A program made the position numbers and the translations under genes. The notes below the pieces were generated by a model. It made no database searches. It was not told where the DNA came from and was given only the letters and a program-made list of their open reading frames with translations. Of a stretch of 64,000 nucleotides of DNA, positions 39,167 to 49,986 are shown piece by piece; within the stretch, counting starts at the first letter, position 1, and every line of letters starts with the position of its first letter. Source of the stretch: Methylotenera sp. (GTDB taxonomy: Bacteria; Pseudomonadota; Gammaproteobacteria; Burkholderiales; Methylophilaceae); NCBI RefSeq assembly GCF_029946165.1, contig NZ_JAQSDZ010000011.1, positions 62,001-126,000 of the forward strand. The letters run 5' to 3'.

Positions 39167-39275
39167 CTAAATACCCCTTTAATTAAAAAATAGCTATATA
39201 TAGAATCTATATATAGAAATATAGTACAGCTAAGACAATATTCTACCAAAACTCGAGCAGAATATAAAAAAACTT

Positions 39276-40016
39276 TTACACCATTAACATGCCACCATTC
39301 ACATGAATTGTTTCACCAGTAATATAAGCTGCATTTGGTGAAGCAAGAAATGCTACGGTAGCGGCAATCTCTTTAACATTACCTAGTCGCCCTGCTGGAA
39401 TACGTGCAAGCATTTTAGCAGTCGCTTCTTCAGGTAATTCAGCCGTCATGTCAGTATCAATAAAGCCTGGTGCTACACAGTTTACCGTAATACCTCGGCT
39501 ACCAACTTCTGCGGCCAAAGACTTGGTAAAGCCCGTCATACCCGCTTTTGCAGCTGCGTAATTCGTTTGGCCAGCGTTACCCATATGACCTACTACAGAC
39601 GAAATACTGATAATCCTTCCAGTACGCGCCTTCATCATTGGGCGCAATACAGCTTGGCTCATGCGGAAAACTGAAGTTAGGTTAGTGCTAATAACGTCAT
39701 CCCAATCTTCATCTTTCATGCGCATTAATAGCGTATCACGAGTAATACCAGCATTATTCACTAAAATGCTTACATCGCCATATTTTTCACTAATAGTTTT
39801 TAAGGTAGCAGCTACCTGTTCAGCATCATTCACATTGAGCGCCATGCCTTCGCCTTTGATATTGGCGCTAGTAAAAGTATTGCTGATGGAAGTTGCACCA
39901 TTTTCTGAAGTTGCGGTTCCAATAACAATCGCACCCTGTTCGCCAAGTGCCTGTGCTATAGCAGCACCAATGCCACGACTTGCGCCCGTAACTAAAGCAA
40001 TTTGTCCAGTTAACAT
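39276..40016 (-). CDS. fabG: 3-oxoacyl-ACP reductase
   Basis: ALVTGASRGIGAAIAQALGEQGA; NNAGITRDTLLMRM; YAAAKAGMTGFTKSLAAEVGSRGITVNCVAPGFIDTDMT. Confidence 0.97.
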   Translation of the reverse strand: MLTGQIALVTGASRGIGAAIAQALGEQGAIVIGTATSENGATSISNTFTSANIKGEGMALNVNDAEQVAATLKTISEKYGDVSILVNNAGITRDTLLMRMKDEDWDDVISTNLTSVFRMSQAVLRPMMKARTGRIISISSVVGHMGNAGQTNYAAAKAGMTGFTKSLAAEVGSRGITVNCVAPGFIDTDMTAELPEEATAKMLARIPAGRLGNVKEIAATVAFLASPNAAYITGETIHVNGGMLMV

Positions 40017-40060
40017 GTTAACCCCTTGTATAAATTATATTATTCTGAAATCAATCTATC

Positions 40061-40987
40061 TTAAAGTTGGCTTTGAAACTCTTTTAAAGCTTCATTATTG
40101 GTCAGTGCTACGCATGGCAGTTCGGCTACGATACGCTTGGTTAAACCTGCCAATACTTTGCCTGGACCACACTCAGCAGCTTGGGTAACACCTTGCGCAT
40201 GAATAGCTTGCACTGTTTCGACCCAGCGCACTGGACTGTATAACTGACGCACTAACGCATCTTTTATTTTTTCAGCTTCTTGATAGGCGGTAACGTCTGC
40301 ATTTTGGATTACCGAGATTTGTGGCACATTGACCGTTACATTTTTCAAGTATTCTGAAAATTTTACTGCGGCTGGCTTCATTAGCGCACAATGAGATGGC
40401 ACGCTGACTGGCAATGGTAAAGCGCGTTTAGCGCCCTTCGCTTTTGCTAACTCCATGCCACGCTCTACAGCTGCTTTATTGCCTGCAATCACTACCTGAC
40501 CAGGTGAGTTAAAGTTTACCGCTTCAAGCACTTCATTTTGTGCGGCTTCTGCGCACACTTCACGCACAATATTATCATCTAAACCTAGTATTGCCGCCAT
40601 TGCACCAACCCCAGCTGGAACTGCGCTTTGCATCACCTCGGCACGATAACGAACTAAAGGAAGCGCATCAGTAAATGATATTGCGCCAGAAGCTACCAAA
40701 GCTGTGAACTCACCAAGGCTATGACCAGCCAAAACAGTTGGAAGTTTGTCGGTAGAAGCTTGCCAAGCGCGCCATGTGGCAACTCCAGCAATCAACATGA
40801 TAGGTTGGGTATTAGTCGTTTCGTTGATGGCTTCATTCGGTTCCGTAGCCATAGCCCAGAAATCAAGACCTAGAATATCAGAAGCTTCAGTAAAGGTTTC
40901 GCGGATAATGGCTGATTCGCCAAAACCATTCATCATACCAACTGATTGAGAACCTTGGCCAGGAAATAGAAATGCAAATTTATTCAT
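40061..40987 (-). CDS. fabD: Malonyl-CoA:ACP transacylase
   Basis: FLFPGQGSQSVGMM; LAGHSLGEFTALVASGA. Confidence 0.97.
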   Translation of the reverse strand: MNKFAFLFPGQGSQSVGMMNGFGESAIIRETFTEASDILGLDFWAMATEPNEAINETTNTQPIMLIAGVATWRAWQASTDKLPTVLAGHSLGEFTALVASGAISFTDALPLVRYRAEVMQSAVPAGVGAMAAILGLDDNIVREVCAEAAQNEVLEAVNFNSPGQVVIAGNKAAVERGMELAKAKGAKRALPLPVSVPSHCALMKPAAVKFSEYLKNVTVNVPQISVIQNADVTAYQEAEKIKDALVRQLYSPVRWVETVQAIHAQGVTQAAECGPGKVLAGLTKRIVAELPCVALTNNEALKEFQSQL

Positions 40988-41062
40988 AGATTTTTATTGC
41001 TAATTATTTATATCGTTAATTGTATAGTGATGACTTGAGTCAATATTGCTTATGACATTAAG

Positions 41063-42010
41063 TTAATACTTAATTAATGCTGAACCCCAAGTAAAACCGC
41101 CGCCAAAAGCTTCCATCAAGATTATTTCGCCGCGTTTAATACGGCCATCACGAACAGCTGTGTCTAAAGCTAATGGTATAGAGGCAGCCGAGGTATTGCC
41201 ATGTTTATCCACGGTAACGACTACATTATCCATGCTCATATCTAGTTTTTTGGCAGTCGCTTGCAAAATGCGAATGTTTGCTTGATGCGGCACTAACCAA
41301 TCAATATCAGATTTTTGCATGCCATTTGCTTCTAGCGTTTCATCCACAATGGCATCTAAAGTATTGACTGCAACTTTAAACACGCCATTGCCTTCCATCA
41401 CAACGGTATCGCGACCATTCGGGTCCTCGCTACGAGGCACGTGCAACATTTTTTCATAACTTCCATCTGCATGCAAATGCGTAGAAATAATACCCTGTTC
41501 GTCGCTTGCTTGCAGAATCACAGCACCAGCGCCATCACCCCACAAAATGCAATTACCGCGATTTGTCCAGTCAACAATCCGTGAGAATGATTCAGCGCCA
41601 ATGACTAAAGCGCATTTAGCCGCACCAGATTTTATAAAGTTATCAGCTGTTGCGATTGCATAAACAAACCCACTGCAAACAGCTTGAATGTCAAATGCAG
41701 GGCAACCCGCAATGCCAAGTTTTCTTTGCAATATGACAGCAGTACTAGGGAAAATCTTATCTGGCGTTGTGGTTGCGACGATAATCAAATCAATATCGTT
41801 AACCTGAATACCTGCCGCCTCAATCGCATTAAGTGAAGCATGCAATGCTAAATCACTTGTAGCTTCATCATCAGCCACAATATGGCGCTCACGGATACCT
41901 GTACGTGAGAAAATCCACTCGTCAGTAGTATCAACCATGCTTTCTAAATCAGCATTTGTGAGTATTTTTTCGGGGAGATAGCTCCCTGTTCCTGCAATTC
42001 TGGAATTCAT
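41063..42010 (-). CDS. fabH: Beta-ketoacyl-ACP synthase III
   Basis: [50 protein letters not shown]. Confidence 0.97.
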   Translation of the reverse strand: MNSRIAGTGSYLPEKILTNADLESMVDTTDEWIFSRTGIRERHIVADDEATSDLALHASLNAIEAAGIQVNDIDLIIVATTTPDKIFPSTAVILQRKLGIAGCPAFDIQAVCSGFVYAIATADNFIKSGAAKCALVIGAESFSRIVDWTNRGNCILWGDGAGAVILQASDEQGIISTHLHADGSYEKMLHVPRSEDPNGRDTVVMEGNGVFKVAVNTLDAIVDETLEANGMQKSDIDWLVPHQANIRILQATAKKLDMSMDNVVVTVDKHGNTSAASIPLALDTAVRDGRIKRGEIILMEAFGGGFTWGSALIKY

Positions 42011-43065
42011 TGTTCGTTATCCGAGCTGTTTGTATTAGCCATAGCAATCTGCTGTGATTGTATATGCTCTATTTCTAATTGTTCTGTAATGCGCTTAAGA
42101 ACGCCACTACGAGACTCCTCAACGGCAGTATGAATAGCATTTAAAAATGCAATGCTATCTGCACCACCGTGACTTTTCACCACAATACCACGTAAACCTA
42201 AAAAACTTGCGCCGTTATAATTGCGCGGATCCATGCGATTCTTAAAAGCTTTTAATACGGGCATTGCAACCAAACCCATTAACTTAGTTAGCCAGTTACG
42301 TTTAAACTCTTGAGAAAGAAAGCGTCCCATCATTTGCGCCAAGCCTTCGGCAGCTTTTAACGTGATATTACCGACAAAGCCATCACAAACAACTACATCA
42401 GTCGTGCCTTTGAAAATATCGTTACCTTCAACGTTGCCGTAAAAATTAAGGTGACTTTTGCGCAGTAACTCACCCGTTTGCTTGACAACTTCATTACCTT
42501 TGATATCTTCTGAGCCAATATTTAACAAGCCTACTGTAGGTTTATCTTTATGCTCCACACATGAAACCAACATACTTCCCATGACAGCAAATTGTAGCAA
42601 TTGTTCAGGCGTGCAATCGGCATTTGCGCCTAAATCCAGTATATACGTTTTACCTTTTTGACTAGGGAATATACCTGCAATCGCAGGCCTATCAATCCCG
42701 GGTAAGGTTTTTAACACAAAACGTGCCGTTGCCATTAATGCGCCAGTATTGCCGGCGCTTACGCAAGCTGAGGCTTCGCCACTTTTAACTAGATTAATGG
42801 CAACTCGCATAGAAGAGTCTTTTTTATTTTTTAGAGCGCTCTGCGGCTGCTCATCCATTGAAATGACTTCGCTAGCATGATGAATACGTAAACGTGAATT
42901 TGTTGTTGCTTTACGTGCCTTCAACTCAGCTTCAATAGCATCTTGCAAACCAACTAATACGATATTTAGCTGATCATCATCTTTAAGCGCTTTAAGCGCT
43001 GCAGGAATGGTTACGTGCGGGCCGTGATCCCCACCCATTGCGTCAATTGCGACAGTTATATCCAT
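42007..43065 (-). CDS. plsX: Phosphate acyltransferase PlsX
   Basis: [52 protein letters not shown]. Confidence 0.97.
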   Translation of the reverse strand: MDITVAIDAMGGDHGPHVTIPAALKALKDDDQLNIVLVGLQDAIEAELKARKATTNSRLRIHHASEVISMDEQPQSALKNKKDSSMRVAINLVKSGEASACVSAGNTGALMATARFVLKTLPGIDRPAIAGIFPSQKGKTYILDLGANADCTPEQLLQFAVMGSMLVSCVEHKDKPTVGLLNIGSEDIKGNEVVKQTGELLRKSHLNFYGNVEGNDIFKGTTDVVVCDGFVGNITLKAAEGLAQMMGRFLSQEFKRNWLTKLMGLVAMPVLKAFKNRMDPRNYNGASFLGLRGIVVKSHGGADSIAFLNAIHTAVEESRSGVLKRITEQLEIEHIQSQQIAMANTNSSDNEQ

Positions 43066-43245
43066 AGCTTTACTCAGTTTATAAGAGAATAAATGCGTTA
43101 TACATTGAATTAAAATTCATTTGCGCCACACATACACCAACGCCGCACCAGTTCTGGAGCGGCGTCAATGATATTAATGCACTATTTAACAAATTTATCT
43201 TTTATTTAATCTAAATCGAGACTAAACAAAAATCAAATAGTGTAA

Positions 43246-43425
43246 TTATTCGCCTTTTGATGGCATAACTTTACGACCACGATAGTAGCCGTTTGGGCTG
43301 ATGTGATGACGTAAATGAGCTTCACCTGTTGTAGGCTCTACTGCTAATGCTGGGTTAGTTAGAAAGTCATGTGAACGGTGCATACCGCGTTTAGATGGTG
43401 ACTTTTTGTTTTGCTGAACTGCCAT
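43246..43425 (-). CDS. rpmF: 50S ribosomal protein L32
   Basis: Hand translation [59 protein letters not shown]; 59 aa, absent from the ORF track; between yceD and plsX. Confidence 0.97.
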   Translation of the reverse strand: MAVQQNKKSPSKRGMHRSHDFLTNPALAVEPTTGEAHLRHHISPNGYYRGRKVMPSKGE

Positions 43426-43591
43426 AATAAAACTCCAATAAAATGATTAAAACATCATCTCAATTACATACAAACTGATGCACGAATAATTACTTTACAT
43501 CACTAATTTAAGATTACGTAAAACTTCAAGCCCGCTACTATAATATAAAACCTAGCTTTTGTCAGCTTTTAATATGTGTTTATATGCAGCC

Positions 43592-44149
43592 TTAGGGCTT
43601 AATTAAGCCCTTAAGCACAGCAAATGGATTTGGTTTCTCACCACTTTGCGTTGTTAGCTCGGTACAGCCCTCTTCATGCATGGGCGCAATTGGCATTGCC
43701 ATGATGATTTCATCTTCAATCAACGCGATTAAATCCATCGCTTTATTCGCCTGCTGCAAGTCGTAATCATCACTATTATCAATATCAACCGCTTCCACAT
43801 CCGTATCACTCACTTCGCCGATTAAATAATTAAAATTTAAACTTAGATTAAGCGGCATTGCATTTAAGCAACGCTGACATGCTGTAGTCAGACTGCAAGC
43901 TACCGTTAATTGCAAAATATGTTGACCAACTGCGTCAGTCTTGCCTTGCAGTACGTAGCTAATCAACCCTGTGTAGTTTATTTTTGTAGGGTTTGTTAAG
44001 TTTGAAGAATGCATTAACTCCTCTAACCTAGGAAAGTCTGGAAGAGATAACTCACCTTCTATACGTTCATTTTTTTTAGAAAAAGCAATGTTGTCTATTA
44101 ATAATATATTCTTACTCATTTTACTGGTGCTCAAATTATTGGTGCTCAA
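43592..44149 (-). CDS. yceD: YceD/DUF177 family protein
   Basis: ACQRCLNAMPLNLSLNFNYLI; upstream of rpmF. Confidence 0.9.
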   Translation of the reverse strand: MSTNNLSTSKMSKNILLIDNIAFSKKNERIEGELSLPDFPRLEELMHSSNLTNPTKINYTGLISYVLQGKTDAVGQHILQLTVACSLTTACQRCLNAMPLNLSLNFNYLIGEVSDTDVEAVDIDNSDDYDLQQANKAMDLIALIEDEIIMAMPIAPMHEEGCTELTTQSGEKPNPFAVLKGLIKP

Positions 44150-44245
44150 AATTTATAGTACTCAAAATTTAGTGTTGGGGATTTAGCTCTAACGATACAC
44201 ATGTTACAATTGCTGGGTTTGAGTATCAAATTTAAGGGCTGTAAC

Positions 44246-45664
44246 GTGTTCAAAAAAATTCTTGTAGCTAACCGTGGTGAAATCGCAGTGCGTATTGTAC
44301 GCGCTTGCTCAGAAATGGGCATTAAGTCTGTCGCGATTTATGCGGATGCAGATCGCCAAGCTTTGCATGTTAAAAAGGCAGACGAGGCCTATAACATAGG
44401 TGCAGATCCAGTTGCAGGCTATCTGAACGCGCATAATATTGTTAATCTTGCAGTAGCTTCCGGCTGTGATGCGCTACATCCTGGTTATGGATTTTTATCA
44501 GAAAATCCAGAATTGGCAGAAATATGCGCGCGCCGTGGCATTAAATTTATTGGGCCAAATGCCGCAGTCATTCGCCAAATGGGCGATAAAATCCAAGCTA
44601 GAAATGCCATGACAGGCGCTGGCATTCCCTGCACTCCAGGTAGTGATGGCAATTTAAAAGACTTAAATGAAGCGGTAGCTTTAGCAGCAAAAATTGGCTA
44701 CCCAGTGATGCTAAAAGCCACTAACGGTGGCGGTGGGCGCGGTATTCGTCGCTGCGATAGTGAAAAAGAATTATTAGGTAATTATGACCGCGTGATTTCA
44801 GAGGCAAGCAAGGCTTTTGGTAAGCCTGAAGTATTTTTAGAAAAATGTGTTGTTTCACCACGCCATATTGAAGTACAAATTTTAGCTGACTCACAAGGTA
44901 ACGTGATTCACTTGTTCGAGCGTGACTGTTCAATTCAGCGTCGCAATCAAAAGCTAATTGAAATTGCACCTTCACCACAACTCACTCAAGCGCAACGTGA
45001 ATATATCGGCGGCTTGGCAGTTAAAGCGGCTAAAGCTGTTGGCTATGAAAATGCAGGAACGGTGGAGTTTTTATTAGACTCGGATAACACCTTCTATTTC
45101 ATGGAAATGAACACGCGCTTGCAAGTTGAGCATACTGTGACTGAAACCATTACTGGTATTGATATTGTACAAGAGCAAATTCGTGTTGCTTTCGGCCTGC
45201 CACTTCAATACGAGCAAAAAGAAGTGCAATTTAGAGGTTATGCGATGGAGTTCCGCATCAACGCAGAAGATCCTAAAAATGACTTCCTGCCTAGCTTTGG
45301 TAAAATTACACGCTACTATGCACCCGGTGGGCCTGGTGTGCGTATGGATGCTGCAATATATAGCGGTTATATTATTCCGCCCTATTATGATTCCATGTGC
45401 GCCAAGCTTACTGTTTGGGCGCTAGACTGGGAGAGCGTCATTGAACGCGGCCGTCGTGCGCTGGATGATATGTTGATTTACGGTGTAAAAACGACGATTC
45501 CATATTATCAAGAGATTTTAAAGCATCAAGATTTTAGGGATGCTAACTTTAATACTAGCTTTGTTGAGTCACACCCAGAACTCACAAATTACAAGAATGA
45601 AATTCCACCTGAGATGATTGCTGCAGCAATTTCAGCCGCAATCGCTGCGCATGAAGGTATTTAG
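44246..45664 (+). CDS. pycA: Biotin carboxylase subunit of two-subunit pyruvate carboxylase (PycA-like; AccC homolog)
   Basis: GTG start at 44246 gives VFKKILVANRGEIAVRIVRACSEMG; KATNGGGGRGIRRC; FMEMNTRLQVEHTVTE. ORF track begins 44201. Confidence 0.9.
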   Translation: MFKKILVANRGEIAVRIVRACSEMGIKSVAIYADADRQALHVKKADEAYNIGADPVAGYLNAHNIVNLAVASGCDALHPGYGFLSENPELAEICARRGIKFIGPNAAVIRQMGDKIQARNAMTGAGIPCTPGSDGNLKDLNEAVALAAKIGYPVMLKATNGGGGRGIRRCDSEKELLGNYDRVISEASKAFGKPEVFLEKCVVSPRHIEVQILADSQGNVIHLFERDCSIQRRNQKLIEIAPSPQLTQAQREYIGGLAVKAAKAVGYENAGTVEFLLDSDNTFYFMEMNTRLQVEHTVTETITGIDIVQEQIRVAFGLPLQYEQKEVQFRGYAMEFRINAEDPKNDFLPSFGKITRYYAPGGPGVRMDAAIYSGYIIPPYYDSMCAKLTVWALDWESVIERGRRALDDMLIYGVKTTIPYYQEILKHQDFRDANFNTSFVESHPELTNYKNEIPPEMIAAAISAAIAAHEGI

Positions 45665-45763
45665 TTGATTGATTCCTAATTATTTATAAAACAGGAATGT
45701 TTCATAAAAATACAATCATAAAAACATATAGTTAAACGTATTAATTAAAGTAAAGAGTTAAAT

Positions 45764-47620
45764 ATGAGCCAAACACCAAAAGTATACGTCACCGAGCTTG
45801 TTTTACGCGATGGGCATCAATGCCACATTGCAACGCGCATGCGCACAGAAGATATGTTGCCCATTTGCAGTAAGTTAGATGCGATTGGCTTTTGGTCGCT
45901 AGAGGCATGGGGCGGCGCTACTTTTGATGCCTGCGTACGTTATTTAAAAGAAGATCCTTGGGAGCGCTTACAAAAACTACGTAAAGCACTGCCAAACTCG
46001 CGCATTCAAATGCTTTTGCGTGGTCAAAATTTGCTTGGTTATCGCCATTATTCTGATGATGTAGTACAAGCTTTCGTACAGAAATCTGCTGATAACGGGG
46101 TTGATGTATTCCGCGTTTTTGATGCACTTAACGACACACGTAATTTAGCTGTATCTATACAAGCTGTTAAAAAAGCAGGTAAACATGCTGAAGGTACTAT
46201 TAGCTACACAACAAGCCCTGTGCATGATGTGGCACATTTTGTCGGTATTGCTCAAGAACTTGAAGCGATGGGCTCAGATACCATTGCCATTAAAGATATG
46301 GCTGGACTACTTACGCCACAAGCCACTGTTGATTTGGTAAAAGCGCTGCGTGCGAATGTAAATTTACCGATTCACATCCATAGCCATTCAACAAGCGGCT
46401 TAGCGAGCATGAATATGCTACGTGCACTCGAAAATGGTGCTGTCATGATGGACACCTGTAGTGCAGCATTTTCAGAAGGTGCTAGCCACCCAACAACAGA
46501 AAGCATGATTGCAGCTTTGCAAGGCACTGAGTTTGATACTGGTTTGGATATTGCCGCAGTGCAAGAAGTCACGGCTTATTTCCGTGAAGTACGTAAGAAA
46601 TACTGGCAGTTTGAAAGTGAATTCTCAGGCGTGGATACCCGCGTACTATTGAATCAAGTGCCAGGCGGCATGATTTCAAACTTGAGCAATCAATTAAAAG
46701 AGCAAGGTGCGCTAGACCGCATGGATGCTGTATTGGCCGAAATTCCATTAGTACGTAAAGACCTTGGCTACATTCCATTAGTAACGCCAACTTCACAAAT
46801 TGTAGGTACGCAAGCGGTACTTAACGTAATGACGGGACAACGTTACAAATCCATTACCAATGAAATTAAAAATTACTTCTTAGGGCAATACGGTAAAGCG
46901 CCAAGTGCTGTGAATGAAGAAGTTAAAAAATTGGCCATTGGCGATGCGCAGCCGATTACCTGTAGACCTGCTGATTTGTTAACACCTGAAATGGCGAAAC
47001 TCACCAGTGAATCTGAACGTTTTGCACAGTCTGAAGAGGACGTGCTCACATTCGCAATGTTCCCAGATATCGGCAAAACATTCTTGCAAGAACGTATGGC
47101 TGGCTCGCTAGAACCGGAAGCCTTGCTTGATAAAGATGCAGTAAATGCTTCGGCATCTCGCTTTGCACCAAGTGAATTTAAAGTCACGCTGCATGGTGAA
47201 ACCTTCCATATAAACCTCACAGGCAGTGGTCATGCGGGTGAAGAAAAACGTCCATTTTATGTTTCTATTGATGGGATTGCCGAAGAAGTCATTGTTGAAA
47301 CCTTGAGTGAGATTGAAGTTTCCAGTGGCATTAACAATGGTAATGGCAAGAAAAAAACGACTTCTGACACAGCAAAAAGTGGTCGTCCACGCCCTTCTCA
47401 TGCGGGTCATGTCACTACTTCTATGCCAGGCACAGTAGTTGCTGTTAAGGTTAAAGCTGGCGATAAAGTCAAAGCAGGTGACGGCGTATTGGTGATTGAA
47501 GCCATGAAAATGGAGAATGAAATTCAAGCTGCCGCTACTGGTATAGTGGTTGCAGTACATGTGGTAAAAGGCGATACAGTAACGCCTGATGAGTCATTGC
47601 TTGAAATTCAGCCTGAATAA
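45764..47620 (+). CDS. pycB: Carboxyltransferase/biotin carrier subunit of two-subunit pyruvate carboxylase (PycB/OadA-like)
   Basis: VYVTELVLRDGHQCHIATRMRTEDMLP; IAIKDMAGLLTP; biotinyl motif VIEAMKMENEIQA. Confidence 0.9.
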   Translation: MSQTPKVYVTELVLRDGHQCHIATRMRTEDMLPICSKLDAIGFWSLEAWGGATFDACVRYLKEDPWERLQKLRKALPNSRIQMLLRGQNLLGYRHYSDDVVQAFVQKSADNGVDVFRVFDALNDTRNLAVSIQAVKKAGKHAEGTISYTTSPVHDVAHFVGIAQELEAMGSDTIAIKDMAGLLTPQATVDLVKALRANVNLPIHIHSHSTSGLASMNMLRALENGAVMMDTCSAAFSEGASHPTTESMIAALQGTEFDTGLDIAAVQEVTAYFREVRKKYWQFESEFSGVDTRVLLNQVPGGMISNLSNQLKEQGALDRMDAVLAEIPLVRKDLGYIPLVTPTSQIVGTQAVLNVMTGQRYKSITNEIKNYFLGQYGKAPSAVNEEVKKLAIGDAQPITCRPADLLTPEMAKLTSESERFAQSEEDVLTFAMFPDIGKTFLQERMAGSLEPEALLDKDAVNASASRFAPSEFKVTLHGETFHINLTGSGHAGEEKRPFYVSIDGIAEEVIVETLSEIEVSSGINNGNGKKKTTSDTAKSGRPRPSHAGHVTTSMPGTVVAVKVKAGDKVKAGDGVLVIEAMKMENEIQAAATGIVVAVHVVKGDTVTPDESLLEIQPE

Positions 47621-47639
47621 ATGCTTTAATATTTAAACT

Positions 47640-47670
47640 AAAGCCGACAGCGTAACTCTGTCGGCTTTTT
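47640..47670 (+). terminator. Rho-independent terminator after pycB
   Basis: AAAGCCGACAG-cgtaact-CTGTCGGCTTT followed by TTATTTTT. Confidence 0.88.
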
Positions 47671-47732
47671 ATTTTTCTCGTTACTTAAACCCGAGTCAAT
47701 CATCCATAAAGATCATTTAACACGAATATGCT

Positions 47733-48326
47733 ATGAAAAAAACTTTGAAACAAGCACTGATATTAGCTTCCTCTTCGGAGTTCAGACGCGAGCTTCTGCA
47801 AAAGCTACAAATTCCATTTAGTAGCATTTCACCACGTGTGGATGAAACACCATTGGAAAACGAAAAGCCATATGAAACAGCGTTAAGATTAGCGCAAGAT
47901 AAGGCTAGAAAAATTGGAGCTGAATATCCTCATGCTTTAGTGATTGGTTGCGATCAAGTTGCTACGTTGGATGGCGAGCAACTTGGCAAACCTCTGAATC
48001 ATGTCAATGCCACTAAACAGTTAAAATCCATGCGTGGGCGCGAAGTCACTTTTCACAGTGCACTTTGCTTATACAATGCAGCTACAGATAACATGCAAGC
48101 TGAAGTTGTGCCTTACATAGTGCGTTTCAGGCAATTAAGTGATGAGCAAATCGAAAACTACCTAAACAAGGAACAACCCTACCAATGTGCGGGTAGTGCA
48201 AAATCTGAGGGCTTGGGCATTGCACTGATGGAACGCATGATAGGTGAAGATCCGAATGCGTTAATAGGCTTACCTCTCATCAAGTTGATTAATATGTTAG
48301 AAAATGAAAATATTTCGGTTTTATAA
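47733..48326 (+). CDS. maf: Maf-like nucleotide pyrophosphatase
   Basis: [79 protein letters not shown]. Confidence 0.93.
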   Translation: MKKTLKQALILASSSEFRRELLQKLQIPFSSISPRVDETPLENEKPYETALRLAQDKARKIGAEYPHALVIGCDQVATLDGEQLGKPLNHVNATKQLKSMRGREVTFHSALCLYNAATDNMQAEVVPYIVRFRQLSDEQIENYLNKEQPYQCAGSAKSEGLGIALMERMIGEDPNALIGLPLIKLINMLENENISVL

Positions 48327-48423
48327 GTAATTTAAGCCCTTTTGTTACTTGCCGCGTTGTATGACTTATAGCCTTGAACATTAAGTTCACGCTTATTATT
48401 TAACTGATTTTGGAGATTGAAAC

Positions 48424-49887
48424 ATGTCGCTTAAACGCCACCCAATCAAGTACAAGCTTACACTGCTAGCTACGTTATCTACAATTTATACTGTTGCTTT
48501 TGCTACGGAGTTAGATGAAACACGTAGCACCTTAAACGACCAGAAAAATGTAGCTGTCACCATCTACAACGGTGATTTAGCATTGGTCAAAGACACGCGA
48601 CAAGTTAAGCTCAAAACGGGCTTAAATGCCTTAGCATTGCGAGATGTAAGTGCACAAATCCGCCCAGAAACAGCGCTATTACGCAGCATCAACGTCCCTG
48701 GCAGCCTGACTTTGCTTGAGCAAAACTTTGATTTTGATTTATTAACACCGCAAAAACTACTTGAGAAGTATGTAGGTAAATCTGTGAGCGTAGTGAAAAC
48801 TCACCCAACGACAGGTGTGGAAACTACGGAGAAAGCCACCGTGCTTTCTGCCAACAACGGCATAGTGCTGCAAATTGGCAATCGTATTGAAACGGGCATT
48901 CCTGGAAGAATTGTTTATGATGACGTTCCCGAAAACTTACGTGATAGACCAACGCTAGTCACGCAAATCAGTAATAAAGGGGCAACTGACCAAACAGTTG
49001 AGTTAAGTTATCTAACTGGCGGGCTTGGCTGGAAGGCCGATTATGTTGCAGAGTTAAGTCCGAAAGAAGACAGTATTGATTTATCTGGCTGGGTGACGCT
49101 CACCAACACAAGTGGTGCAAGTTACAAAAATGCTAAATTGCAATTAGTGGCTGGCGATGTAAACAGAATCCAACCTCAACAAATATTCCCTATGGCTAAA
49201 TCGATGCGTGGCGATGTGAGGATGGATGAAGCTGCAGCACCGATGGCTGAAGAGTCCTTACTCGAATATCACCTCTATACCTTAGATCGTCCAACCACCA
49301 TTGCTGAGAATCAAACCAAGCAAGTCGCCCTACTCTCTGCTTCGAATGTTCCAGCGCGTAAAGAATTAGTCTTACGGGGTGCAGATTACTACTATCAAAG
49401 TCGTTATGGCGACCTTGGTACTAAAATGAAAGTCGGCGTATTTGTTGAGTTTGAAAATAAAGAAGCATCTAAGCTAGGAATGCCATTGCCCAAAGGCATA
49501 TTGCGTGTTTATAAAAAAGATAACTCAGGCAATGCCCAATTCATAGGTGAAGATAGCATTGACCACACCTCTAAAAATGAAGTCGTACGCTTAAAATTAG
49601 GTGAGTCTTTTGACGTGACTGCCGATAAAAAACAAACGAACTTCAAAGTGCTACCTAATCCACAAAAAGGACATAATGCCTATGAAAGCACTTATGAAAT
49701 TGTATTAAAAAATGCGAAGAAAGAAAAAATGACGGTTATTGTGCAAGAACCTATTTCTGGTGACTGGAGCATTACTTCTGAAAGTCAGCCGCACAAAAAG
49801 GTAAATAGCCAATTAGCGGTTTGGAAAGTTGAAATTCCTGCTGAAAGCAATGTGACCTTGAGCTATAAAGCGGTTGTTAAATACTAA
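48424..49887 (+). CDS. DUF4139 domain-containing secreted protein
   Basis: N-terminal signal; VAVTIYNGDLALVKDTRQVKLKTGLN; LSYLTGGLGWKADYVAELSP; C-terminal WSITSES...LSYKAVVKY. Confidence 0.82.
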   Translation: MSLKRHPIKYKLTLLATLSTIYTVAFATELDETRSTLNDQKNVAVTIYNGDLALVKDTRQVKLKTGLNALALRDVSAQIRPETALLRSINVPGSLTLLEQNFDFDLLTPQKLLEKYVGKSVSVVKTHPTTGVETTEKATVLSANNGIVLQIGNRIETGIPGRIVYDDVPENLRDRPTLVTQISNKGATDQTVELSYLTGGLGWKADYVAELSPKEDSIDLSGWVTLTNTSGASYKNAKLQLVAGDVNRIQPQQIFPMAKSMRGDVRMDEAAAPMAEESLLEYHLYTLDRPTTIAENQTKQVALLSASNVPARKELVLRGADYYYQSRYGDLGTKMKVGVFVEFENKEASKLGMPLPKGILRVYKKDNSGNAQFIGEDSIDHTSKNEVVRLKLGESFDVTADKKQTNFKVLPNPQKGHNAYESTYEIVLKNAKKEKMTVIVQEPISGDWSITSESQPHKKVNSQLAVWKVEIPAESNVTLSYKAVVKY

Positions 49888-49986
49888 ATTAATCTACAAA
49901 GTAAAACTTCCTTCCCCGATATAGGCGGGAGGGAGTTAAATCATAGAAGCAACACTAACCCAAAGAATCACTGTGAAACCAATAAC

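Noticed and set aside
39661-40188. 175-aa plus-strand ORF overlapping fabG/fabD
   Set aside because: Spans two confidently assigned minus-strand genes; no domain recognised.
43140-43165. ACGCCGC...GCGGCGT hairpin between rpmF and plsX
   Set aside because: Real 7-bp stem but no U tract on the coding (minus) strand; insufficient to call a terminator.
47108-47560. 150-aa minus-strand ORF inside pycB
   Set aside because: Antisense shadow ORF; the plus-strand biotinyl and carboxyltransferase motifs are clear.
48330-48400. Possible second copy of the ureA-ureB repeat downstream of maf (GCCGCGTTGTATGACTTATAGCCTTG)
   Set aside because: Only short, patchy resemblance; not enough to call the same repeat by eye.
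49903-49937. Hairpin AACTTCCTTCC...GGGAGGGAGTT after the DUF4139 gene
   Set aside because: Needs G-U pairs and lacks a convincing U tract; could be a weak terminator only.
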